A DNA stretch of 64,000 nt from Microvelia longipes (taxonomy: Eukaryota; Arthropoda; Insecta; Hemiptera; Veliidae), in contig JACMZG010001913.1 of assembly GCA_018340805.1 (NCBI GenBank), forward strand, positions 10,485,590 through 10,549,589. Reading direction: 5' to 3'. The number at the start of each line of letters is the position of its first letter. Positions within the stretch are counted from its first letter, which is position 1. Shown one piece after another: positions 54,045 through 63,765 of the stretch. The position numbers and the translations under genes are program-made. The notes under the pieces were generated by a model. That model was not told the DNA's origin and made no database searches. It saw only the letters and a list, made by a program, of their open reading frames with translations.

Positions 54045-55100
54045 CATGAGGCTTGTTAAGGACGATGCCTCCTTTGCACATGAGACTTGCTACCTTTGCA
54101 CATGATACATACTTTGCACATGAGGCTTGCTGAGACGAAACCTCCTTTGCACATGATACCTCCTTGCACATGAGGCTTGCTGAGGACGAAACCTCCTTTG
54201 CACATGAGGCTTGCTGAGACGATACCTCCTTTGCACATGAGGCTTGCTGAGGACGATACCTCCTTGCACATGAGGCTTGCTGAGGACGAAAACCTCCTTT
54301 CACATGAGACTTGCTGAGGACGATATGCACATGAGGCTTGCTGAGGACGAAACCTCCTTTACACATTTATTGCACATGAGGCTTGCTGAGGACGATACCC
54401 CTTTGCACATGAGGCTTGCTGAGGACGAAACCTCCTTTGCACATGAGCTTGCTGAGGACGAAACCTCCTTTGCACAATGAGGCTTGCTGAGGACGATACC
54501 TCCTTTGCACATGAGGCTTGCTGAAGACGATACCTCCTCTGCACATGAGGCTTGCTGAGGACGAAACCTCCTTTACACATGAGACTTGCTGAGGACGATA
54601 CCTTCTTTGCACATGAGGCTTGCTGAGGACGAAACCTCCTTTACACATGAGGCTGGCTGACGACGATACCTCCTTTGCACATGAGGCTTGCTGAGGACGA
54701 AACCTCCTTTACATGAGGCTTGCTGAGGACGATACCTCCTTTGCACATGCTTGCTGAGGACGAAAACCTCCTTTGCAAATGAGGCTTGCTGAGGACGATA
54801 CCTCCTTTGCACTGAGGCTTGCTGAAGACACTCCTCTGCACATGAGGCTTGCTGAGGACGAAACCGATACTTGCTCGTCCTTGCACATGAGGCTTGCTGA
54901 GGACGAAACTCCTTTACACATGAGGCGACGAATACCTCCTTTGCACATGAGCTTGCTGAGGACGATATGAGGCTTGCTGAAGACGACTGATGAAGGACGA
55001 TACTTTGCTGAGGCACTTTGCACATGAGGCTTGCTGAGGACGATTCTCATTGCACTGAGGCTTGCTGAAACGATACCTTCTTTGCACATGAGGGCGATTC
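54045..55100 (-). repeat. Satellite, 34-bp unit, about 30 copies
   Basis: The unit is CTTTGCACATGAGGCTTGCT plus GAGGACGAWACCTC. GATACC and GAAACC variants alternate through much of the array, suggesting a 68-bp dimer. The minus strand lacks stops in all three frames, so frames of up to 150 codons appear, repeating KGGFVLSKPHV, QRRYRPQQASC and AKEVSSSASLM as the 34-bp period shifts frame. These are not judged to be genes. Units toward 55000 carry many deletions. Confidence 0.9.
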
Positions 55101-55491
55101 CTCCTTTTCCTGTGCCCCTCCATGACAGCAATTTATTTAACTATTTATTTCTCGGGTTTTCGCTAAAACTAAATAATAATGTGGGGGGTGGCAGGAAAGA
55201 CCCACTAAACTTAGCTGGAGAACAAACAAATCATTAGCTGGTTTTAAAATGATAATAAAAATATATAGAGTTTGATTTTATAATGACTACGACATGTAAA
55301 TCTGGCTTGTGTCATTATTTTATCTCAACATTAAACAAATGTTCATGTTACGCTTATCTCCTTGAATCACTTGAAACATGTTGTATAAATCATGTTTTAA
55401 ATATTTAAACATACCATACATATTATATTGCTTCACCAATTTTTTTCTATTAGGAAGAAGTAAATAAAACTTATTATTAAGAATTTGAAAC

Positions 55492-55561
<70 letters not shown>

Positions 55562-56145
55562 TTTGCTCAAGAATCTTCGTTATAAAAGTCTAAAGCTCTA
55601 TTATTTTTACGTAAGCTGTTAATGCTAGTCATTACTTGTTCTTATGGGTTTAATTTATGAAATTGTCTAGTGGAGCCCAGATTATGTTTAAAGAAGGTAA
55701 AAATGTTGTTGGTGGTTTCTTGCGGTTTGTGAAAAGTATCTTGGTTTAGATACTCTTGCCGTGGACTTGTGGTTTTCTCAAAGCTTAGAGGTGGGTGTTT
55801 TGGAAAAACTTTCTTACTTCTTATTCGAAGCGTTTTTACTTCTCTATCTCCTATACAAGACGAGAGAAGCATTGTTCTGAGGAAAAAAAATGTCGCACTT
55901 AATATTTTGATCAAATTCTAACGTGTCAGGACCTACAGATCCCTTGAATCGAAAAACGTTAATGTGTGTCAAGATGTTAGAAATTTATAAGGTGATTCTA
56001 ATCGATGTAAACAAACCAAAAGCATTCGGAGGTTATAACCTGTCGTTTTTGTGAATGACGTGTGACGTCATTGCAGGACTCGGTATAGGCGGTCAACATT
56101 GAAAATGTACTATTTATTCGTGCAATGACGTCAATTCCGGACTTT
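55101..56145. other. No gene seen
   Basis: Apart from the microsatellite at 55492, this is unremarkable. A 90-codon minus-strand frame at 55642-55914 has mixed composition and no recognisable motif. Confidence 0.4.
55492..55562. repeat. (TA)n(TG)n compound microsatellite
   Basis: A TA tract passes directly into about 13 TG units. Confidence 0.95.
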
Positions 56146-57432
56146 TTGTTATTTTTCCTCATTTATACCGTTCGCATACATGTATTTATACATATATAAA
56201 AGTATTGTGCTTGTACTATAAATCCGAGGTTTCAACGAAATTATCCGTCACAGATGATCTCAAGACCTCTTGACGTGCGAAGCGAGTCCGAAGTAGAATC
56301 TGACGTAATGAGGAAAGTTCCGAGGTACCCCGTACCGATTATTACTTTTCCTCAGGTGTTTGCATCAAGTGTTTTTAAGGCCTCATAAGTGTTTTTCAAA
56401 AATTTGTCTGTGTGTGTGTATCTGTTATCATCGTAGATCCCAGTGTATTTAAGCTAGAGAGCCGAAACATTATACAAAAATCAGTCTACTGATGTAGTTG
56501 TGCTATTCCGAACATTTTTTTGACGTCGTTAACCAGCAATAATGAGTCAGCAAAAATGTTTAATCATTATTATCATTAGTTAAATTTTCATCAAATGATT
56601 ACGTTTTTTTTAAATGTAATAAATTTGAAAATCATCCAAATGAGTTGAAATTTGGTACAAGTGTACACCATAATGTGTACCATACGTGACGTATCAAACA
56701 CAAGTGTAACCATTCGTATCAAACACACAGTGCACACCATTACGTAATCAAACACAAGTGGTACACCATTACGCAATCAAACACAAGTGTACACAATTAT
56801 ATCAAACACAACACCATTACGTATCAAACACAACAGAGTGCTATCAAACACAAGTGTCAAACACAAGTGTCACAAGTGTACACCATTACGTATCAAACAC
56901 AAGGTGAATACCATTACGTATCAACACAAGTGTACACCATTACGTATCAAACACAAGTGTATACCATTACGTAAACACAAGTGTACACCATTACGTATCA
57001 AACACAAGTGTATACCATTACGTATCAAGTAAGTACATTAAGTTTCTTTTTAATATGCCAAGAATATCTATGGTCATAAAAGTTAAACTCCATCGAGCTT
57101 GATTCCTGCCTTGATTGGTGACCGCTAGGAATGAAACTAATATATTTACTATCTGAGAACAAGCGGAGCGAGTCCAAAGAGATATTGCAATATTAATCTA
57201 ACGACTTGGATACAGATCTTGAAGTAGGGATGATGAGCGTAGAGAATCCGACGTGATGAAGAAATGTTCCGTGGTACCCCTTACTCGATGTTTTGGATTA
57301 CAAATGGTATGCAGCATCGAGCGAGGTCTCTAATTGGATGGGGTGACCGCTGGGAATAAAACAGTTTTTTACTGTCTGAGAATGAGCAGTAAATCCGGCA
57401 ATATGAAAAGATTCTGAGGTACCTCCATTTCT
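56146..57432 (+). mobile_element. Family A copy A16, rearranged, with internal array
   Basis: The left end is at 56155 (TTTTTCCTCATTTATACCG). A stray right-end fragment (GTGCGAAGCGAGTCC ... GGTACCCCGTACCG) lies at 56274-56340 next to a new left end. Then come the GTGTGTGTATCTGTTATC block, TTGACGTCGTTAACCAGC and ATGAGTCAGC. A tandem expansion at 56690-57025 is followed by two successive 5S-like segments (57070-57140 and 57300-57355) with their 3' parts. It is a composite of at least three copies. Confidence 0.65.
56690..57025. repeat. Tandem expansion inside family A, about 27-bp unit
   Basis: The unit GTGTACACCATTACGTATCA plus AACACAA occurs 10-12 times. A single copy of the matching sequence, AAGTGTATACCTTTACGTAA-like, is present in other family A copies just upstream of the 5S-like segment, so this is a local expansion in A16. 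Confidence 0.85.
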
Positions 57433-57716
57433 GAAATAAAATTTTTGAAAAAAAAAAAAAATCACTGAAAAATTGTTTAAAAAACAACGAAATTTAATAA
57501 GGGCTTGGTTTGTGGACACATTGGTTTGTCCAATCACGTTTTCAATCCAATACTTCAGTTTCCTCTCTTTATTTGTTTTCCGGTTTGAGTTATTGTTGCA
57601 TCGGAAATGTGGCGAGAATGAGGATATTTCTAGTAACAGCTTTCATAGAAGTAAGAAATATATTTGCTGCCAGCTGTTGTCTTAAGAATCTAATTTTTCT
57701 ATATTTCTTAACTAAA

Positions 57717-58475
57717 AAAATCGGGTACGGGGTACCCAAGAACTTTTCCTCATCACATCGGATTCGCTTCGCTCGTCCTCCCTGCTTTGGACTCGCTTCG
57801 CTCGTCCTAAAAATATACAAGTCGTTAAATTAATAATGCAACATTAACATCTCTTCAGACTCGCTCCGCTTGTCCTCAGATAGTAAATGCATACTTTTCA
57901 TTCTCAGCAGTCACCCATACAGCACTGACCACGCTCAATGCTTCTTAACTTTTATGATCCCACAAAAACCATAGATATACTTCTCATATTGAAACGAAAC
58001 TTGGTGTACTTATTTATTACGTAAAGGTCTACAATCGTATTAAATTTCAACTAAATTGGATATTTTTCAATTTATTTACAATTTTTTATAAACGAGTACA
58101 CAAATCAATTTGATAAAAAATTGAACTATAGCTGATAATTTGATAAAACTAAGCACATATGTTAGTCTTATACATGGCTTTATGCATTTTAAATTTCAAC
58201 CCGATCCCATCATTTTTCCGCGCTTTATGATTTTTCAAAATGTTTGCCGTCATTATTACGAGTTAAGGACGTCATAAAAAAAATATTTTTCGAATAGCAC
58301 AACTACAGCGGTAGACTGAAACAAAAAAATATAATATATATACTTGTCGTAATAAAATGAAACTTTGTGAACTTAGTTATTACGTAAAGGTATACACGTG
58401 TACTAAATTTCAACACTATTAAATCATTTTTTGATTTTTTATAATTTGTTAAAAAACGTACACAAGTCATTTAAG
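57717..58475 (-). mobile_element. Family A copy A17, 3' two-thirds
   Basis: On the minus strand it ends with GGTACCCCGTACCCGATTTT at 57717. Two exact CGAGCGAAGCGAG hairpins (57760-57805) and a 5S-like segment at 57899-57962 (AAGTTAAGAAGCATTGAGC, CTGTATGGGTGACTGCTGAG) lie inside. It faces copy A16 tail to tail, with 285 bp between them. Its left end is replaced by a second internal piece (58330-58475). Confidence 0.7.
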
Positions 58476-58932
58476 TGAAGTAATGAATCGCTTCCTCAGA
58501 GATTTTACCAATTTCGTCACTTCCTTCGCTTTAGTCTGATTTCAGTTCTGTTATTTTACGAAAAGAAGTTGAAAACTCGTAAAAATATTTCCTACATATT
58601 GGAATGCATAATAAAGTAAAAAGCATGATAAATCAAATCTTAACTCTAACCTGGTACGTATTTTTCAAGCATGTGCAATTAATATTAAAATATCGGAAAA
58701 ATTACGTTTAGTCATTAAATTGAGTTTTAAAACTCCTTCTAACCGCCTTTATCACAGTATAGGTGGATGTATATAGATAAGTGGAAGAAAGAATAATCTA
58801 TTTTATATAATAAATAAGTCTTATTAGAATCCCCAGTCGCAACATCCGGTATTTTTCTTCGGAATAATTTTTTTTTTCTAAAACTCCTAATAGATAATAT
58901 TTTGTTTAAAGTATTTTAAAGGTCAACGTTCG
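58476..58932. other. No gene seen
   Basis: AT-rich DNA between family A copy A17 and the 73-bp array. Confidence 0.5.
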
Positions 58933-59167
58933 AAAATGTATTTTTCCTGATGTAAGAAGTATTTGCTATCTTTTTGAGTTTATCATCTCTTTTGTATACA
59001 ACCAGAAAATGTATTTTTCCTGATGTAAGAAGTATTTGCTATCTTTTTGAGTGTATCATCTCTGTTGTATAAAACCTGAAAATGTATTTTTCTTAATGTG
59101 AGAAGTATTTGCTATCTTTTTGAGTTTATCATCTCTGTTGTGTAAAACCTGAAAATGTATTTTTCTT
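58933..59167. repeat. Tandem repeat, 73-bp unit, 3.2 copies
   Basis: The unit is GAAAATGTATTTTTCCTGAT, GTAAGAAGTATTTGCTATCT, TTTTGAGTTTATCATCTCTG and TTGTATAAAACCT. The last partial copy leads into the next array. Confidence 0.85.
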
Positions 59168-59515
59168 GTTATTACTTTCCACTCCCTTGGGAGTAAAAAG
59201 TTACTTTTTCTTGGAGAAGTTTACTTTCCACTTCCACTCCTTTGGGAGTAAAAAGTTACTTTCCACTCCACTTCCACTCCCTTGGAGTAAAAAGTTACTT
59301 TCCACTCCTTGGGAGTAAAAGTTACTTTCCACTCCTTGGGAAAAAGTTACTTTCCACTCCTTGGGAGTAAAAAGTACTTTCCACTCCCTTGGAGTAAAAA
59401 GTTACTTTCCACTCCCTTGGGAGTAAAAAGTTACTTTTCCACTCCCTTGGAGTAAAAAAGTTACTTTTCACTTCCTTGAGAGTAAAAAGTTACTTTTTCA
59501 CCCTTGGGAATAAAA
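59168..59515. repeat. Minisatellite, about 29-bp unit, 12 copies
   Basis: The unit is TTACTTTCCACTCCCTTGGG plus AGTAAAAAG. Copies vary mainly by length of the G and A runs. ACTCCCTTGGGAGT can fold back within a unit. Confidence 0.85.
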
Positions 59516-59544
59516 ACGTTTCCTATTATTGGAGTATTTTAGTC

Positions 59545-59770
59545 AATTGTATAAATTTTTAGGGGAGTGGTATTCTCTAAATTTATACAAGTGACCGATC
59601 AATTTTTCCGGAGGGTGGCACCCCTAAAATTTCATGGGTGACTCGACCAAAAAGCATTTTTTTATTGGCTTTTATTGGAAGTTTGAAGCAATACATTTTT
59701 TTATATTTATTTTGGAGGCAGCACCTCCTAAATTTATAAGTGGGTCCGACCTAAAAAAATTAGAATGAAA
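59545..59770. repeat. Two diverged copies of a short repeat
   Basis: GGAGGGTGGCACCCCTAAAA, TTCATGGGTGACTCGACC and later GGAGGCAGCACCTCCTAAAT, TTATAAGTGGGTCCGACCTA correspond block by block. A third, earlier match is AGGGGAGTGGTATTCTCTAA. Class unknown. Confidence 0.5.
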
Positions 59771-59811
59771 TACAACAAAACATATTAAAATAAAATCAAC
59801 GTTTGGAGATA

Positions 59812-60056
59812 AAATCTTGTATGCACCTTGGAAGTAAAATGTAATTTTCCCCCTCTCAATTACCTTCCTCGTCTTCGCCTCGGAAGTTAATAGTCATAAC
59901 TCCCTGGGCTTGTCCTCGGGAGTTAAACACATAAATCCCTCGGCTTCGCCTCGGGAGTCAAATACTTTGGTTCCCTCGGCTTACGGCTTAGGAACCAACT
60001 AACTGCTCAGGGTAATAATAGCATTCTTTACTCCCTTGGTGCATAAATAACTATTT
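59812..60056. mobile_element. Multi-hairpin element L2
   Basis: It begins GGAGATAAAATCTTGTATGC, nearly identical to the start of L1, and ends GGTGCATAAATAACTATT. Inside are four hairpins with Ccx(C)TCGG...CCTCGGGA-type stems, one carrying GGCTTCGCC and another GGCTTACGGC. The outer arms pair more weakly than in L1. No coding sequence is recognisable around it. Confidence 0.5.
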
Positions 60057-60309
60057 GAGTACTTAACCACTGTATACAAGAAGGGTTCTATGTATTTTAA
60101 CGCCGTAAAAAGTAGTTACACTTTCATATTAGATATACCTCTAGAAGATATACTTGACCCGCCACTCATAGTCAGAATAGATAAAGTTTGCTCCTCCCCA
60201 CCAAAAAATAAAATATTTCGTACGCCACTGTTGCTGATATATAATATTTTTAATGTTCAGTTCCGTATATTATTAACAGAATAAATGGGACAACTTTGTA
60301 ATAAAATAT

Positions 60310-60552
60310 TATAGTTTGACTCATGGTTAAAATCATTTGACAGCGTGAAAAAATAATGCGAGGGATTCAATGAGGTTAGTCTTGGATGTTAAACCACTCC
60401 CACTTTATTACAGACCAACATCATTGGTTCCTTAGATCAGGTTGGTCTGATATGAAATTGTGGGCGTGATTTAACATCCAAGATTGACCTCATTGGCTCC
60501 CTAGCATTATTTTCCCACGCTGTCAACTGATTTTAACCATTTATCATACTAT
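60310..60552. mobile_element. MITE D2 with GGTTAAAATCAGTT inverted ends
   Basis: The ends pair over about 35 bp (GGTTAAAATCATTTGACAGC against GGTTAAAATCAGTTGACAGC). It is longer than D1 because the internal segment GAGGTTAGTCTTGGATGTTA recurs in inverted form, giving a nearly complete fold-back. Confidence 0.6.
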
Positions 60553-60895
60553 AAAAAGCTGTTCTGAGTCAGTCTCGATAAGAGTTTCAGAGAGAGAGAG
60601 ATGTATTGAAGATTGTTATAATATGAGATGCAAGGGCATTTGATATGTTATCGCATGTGAGTCACTGACTCTTCTGTGACATGATAGCTGAGTCTGTTTT
60701 GAACCGTAGGACTATTCTTGTCCAAACATTTTGATATCAAAATATATCGTCATTTTAATTGCAGAAGGAGAGGAAAATGATGTTATTATTCATTGGCATC
60801 GAAATATTTCCTCAGTTATATTGCGCAGGGAGAGAAGAATCAGGTTTTTCTAGCCCTGTTAATTTTTTATATTGAATTATTTCGTAATTTAAATT
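60553..60895. other. No gene seen
   Basis: GAGAGAGAGAG at 60592 is a short simple repeat; nothing else stands out. Confidence 0.5.
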
Positions 60896-62066
60896 GCAAA
60901 AAATCAGGTACGGGGTACCTCGGAACTTTTCTCATTACATCGGATTCGCTACGCTCATCCTCCCTGCTTCGGACTCGCTTCGCTCGTCCTGAGAAATCCA
61001 GTTTGCCAAATTTATACTGCTACATGCCTTTGGACTCGATCGCTCGTCTTCAGATAGTAAATGCATCCGTATCATTCTCAGCGGTCACCCATACAGTACT
61101 GACCACGCTCAATGCTCCTTAATTTTTATGATCCAAATAAAATCATGGATAAACTTGTCAAATTAAAAACAAACTGTGTATACTTATTTATTACGTAATG
61201 CTGTATGTACTAAATTTAATTATTTTTCGATTTTTTTTAAACGTATACAAGTCGTTCAATAAAGCTTGAGCTAATGCTGATAATAAGATAAAATTTGGCA
61301 CATATGTTAGTCTTATACATGACTACATGCGCGCCGAATCTCAATATAATCGCATCACTTTTCAGCAAAGTTTCGAAATTTACGCTGAGTCATTATTGCG
61401 GATTAAGGACTTCATAAAAAAATAATTTTCTGACTAGTACAACTACACCAAGAGAATGATTGTTGTACAAAGATTCAGCTCACCTATACAGCACTGACCA
61501 CGCTCAATGCTACTTAATTTTTATGATCCAAATAAAATCATGGATAAACTTGTCAAATTAAAACGAAACTTAGTGTACTTATTTTTTAGGTAATAATATA
61601 CACTTGTACTAAATTTCAACTCAATTGGACCATTTCCTAATTTATTACAATTTTTTAAAAAACGTGCTTATTCAATAAAACTTTAACTAATGCTGATAAT
61701 GAGATGAAACTTAGCACATAGTTAGTCTTATACATGGCTACATGCGTGCCAAATCACAATCTTATCGCATAAATTTTCGCTGAGTCATTATTGTGGGTTA
61801 ATGACGTCACAAAAATATTTTCCGAATAGCACAACTACAGCGGTAGACTCATTTTTGTACGAAATTCCAATTCTCTAGCATAAATGCACTTGGAGCTACG
61901 ATGATAACAGACACACACACATACAGACAGACAACTTTGCAAAAACCACTCAGGAGGCCTTAAAAACGCCTAAAACAGAAAATCCCGGTGTCATCCCGGT
62001 TTTGGATTTTTTTGCAAATGCAATGCTTTTCCAATATACCTACGGTATAATTAAGGAAAAGTAAAA
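60896..62066 (-). mobile_element. Family A copy A18, most complete
   Basis: This is the best reference copy. On the minus strand the left hairpin begins near 62062 (ACTTTTCCTTAATTATACCG). It is followed by TTTTAGGCG, TGTATGTGTGTGTGTCTGTT, TAGCTCCAAGTGCATTTATG, TGTGACGTCATTAACCCAC, AATGACTCAGC, GGCACGCATGTAGCCATG and the 5S-like segment at 61480-61536. About 400 bp are then repeated, with a second 5S-like segment at 61077-61133, before the GCGAAGC hairpins and GGTACCCCGTACCTGATTTT at 60900. No open frame of note exists. Confidence 0.75.
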
Positions 62067-63017
62067 ATGGTTTGCTGTCATATTCCTATTAAATTCAATT
62101 CTGGTTCAACTCAAAAATTGTTTGTATCGCACGCGCTTAGTAGTCAAAAATTGTGTTATAGATAACAAAAAATAATTTTAATTATAAATTTTGTATGGTT
62201 ATTTTATTATTTGAAAATTTGTTAACTTCAATGTCACTCAGTTGTTTTGGTTAAGTTAGTAATTCTCTGAAAAATGCAGCTGGCAGTAATAAGCTGAGTA
62301 AAAGAAACGTTTAAGGAAAAGTTTACTGGTATCAAGAAAAAAGTTTATAATATTACCTATCTAAAAATGAAACAAGAAGTAGCTTCGTATATGGTTAGGG
62401 AAGGTATTATAGGGCAGGGAAAATAACCGAGGTGGGGGGATTTCCTCGGTATAGAAATCGACCCGGGGTGAGTAAAGAGGCGAGTATAGAGATGGGGGGG
62501 GGGTTGAAGGGTTAGAAGTGTAAAGGTTTGGGTTGTAATTTTGAGGTATTAGTGGCCCCAACTACGTGCGGAGAGATCAACTAGCAAGAGATGCCGCAAA
62601 ACCTCCCACCTCTCGCATCCTAGAAAATTTCTTCTTAAACCCCCGTACTGAAAAACATGATTTTTTTTCCTTTTTTGTTAGAAGGCTTTCTATAGAGGAT
62701 TATTTCGTTTACAGTATATAACAGATACGAAAACACTGTCTGTTAAAAGTTTTTCTGAAGCTCTTGGCTCCTCTTACCACCCACGCCCTGCACAGCTCTA
62801 CTTTCTTCGTGAAAATATTTCAACCTCATTCTCAACCTATCATTGTTTCATTAAAAGAGAAAAATTAAAAAGGAGAAAAACTTTATCAGGGAAAATGTCG
62901 CCCTTTTTCCTGTTGTTGTTAGAATACGCCTTTAAACTCAGCGAAAGATGAACATGATATTTGTTTTTTACGTTATCTACTTTCATTGTGTTTCTTTTCC
63001 TTACCATTGCATTAGCA
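62067..63017. other. No gene seen
   Basis: A purine-rich plus strand at 62390-62540 (G-runs, GAGGTGGGGGG-like words) gives a Pro-rich minus-strand frame of 66 codons. It reads as low-complexity DNA rather than a gene. Confidence 0.4.
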
Positions 63018-63185
63018 AAAAATCAGGAACGGGGTACCTCTGAACTTTTCCTCATTACATCAAATTCCCTCTCTGCTTCGGACTCTCTTCGCTCGTCCTC
63101 AGAAATACAGTTCACCAAATTTATACTGCATTGTGCCTTTTGACTCGCTTCACTCGTCTTCAGATAAATGCATCCTGTATCAATG
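63018..63185 (-). mobile_element. Family A 3' terminal fragment A19
   Basis: On the minus strand it is the right end only: GAAGACGAGTGAAGCGAGTC, then GACGAGCGAAGAGAGTCC, GAGGTACCCCGTTCCTGATT. The 5S-like segment is missing. Confidence 0.6.
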
Positions 63186-63371
63186 TTTTTGTTTGGATTT
63201 CATTCCATTTGTAAGCTTAAAACTTATGCCTTACAAAAATACGCTAAGAAATATTATTAAATTATTAATTAGTTTTAGTATATTACACCATTAATTTATT
63301 ACTTAAAATCTGCACCAATTTCTTTAATTAAACATTAGATAGGTGAATGGCTTAAAATATTGTGTTATGTT

Positions 63372-63586
63372 CTGTCAAAATAAATCTCACACTATTCTTA
63401 GTTGTAAACGTCTCTACTAGATAGCGCTAGTTGTCAAAATTTCGCTACAATTTTGTAGCGTAATTTAATACAAATTTGTAGCTCCCAGATTCACATATTG
63501 TTGTTTTACATGTATTAGGTCTTTAAATTTATTTAAGATAACAAATTGTATTACGCAAGTTTCGATTAGCAGCCGGGTCTGCTAGT
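63372..63586 (+). mobile_element. Repeat H3 with Helitron-like 3' end
   Basis: The first 80 bp match H2 (CTCTACTAGATAGCGCTAGT). The segment ends in AGCAGCCGGGTCTGCTAG followed by T at 63586: a small hairpin immediately before CTAG|T, which is how Helitrons end. The 5' TC end was not located. The stem is only 5 bp, so the class is uncertain. Confidence 0.35.
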
Positions 63587-63703
63587 CAGGATGTTTATTA
63601 TCTAATTCTGTACGAATTTTATTTTAGCAAATAATTTTCTTTTTACTATAAATGTTATTTTGTTATTTTTTAAAGATTCTATTGTTATTCTTTGTTGAGT
63701 TTT

Positions 63704-63751
63704 GCCCTGATGATGACCTGTAGCTACATTTAAACCCCTTGACTAATAAAG
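63704..63751 (+). ncRNA. Degraded hammerhead-like motif
   Basis: GCCCTGATGATGACCTGTAG, then CATTTAAACCCCTTGAC and TAATAAA. CTGATGA is intact, while GAAA has become TAAA. Confidence 0.25.
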
Positions 63752-63765
63752 TTTATTTCAGTGTA

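Noticed and set aside
54573..55025. 150-codon open frame on the minus strand in the 34-bp satellite
   Set aside because: The unit itself has no stop in any minus-strand frame and the translation is only the repeat; no start context, codon bias or homology supports a gene.
54045..55100. CTGAGGA-C-GAAACC in each satellite unit resembles the two hammerhead core strands
   Set aside because: There is no room for stem II and no cleavage triplet with proper flanking stems; the match is too short to mean a ribozyme.
57510..57833. 107-codon plus-strand frame
   Set aside because: Its second half is the antisense of a family A end (hairpins and GGTACCCCGTACC), so it is an artefact of the repeat.
60793..61122. 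109-codon plus-strand frame
   Set aside because: Most of it is the antisense of family A copy A18 (SLRSSSLLRT from the GCGAAGC hairpins); no gene.
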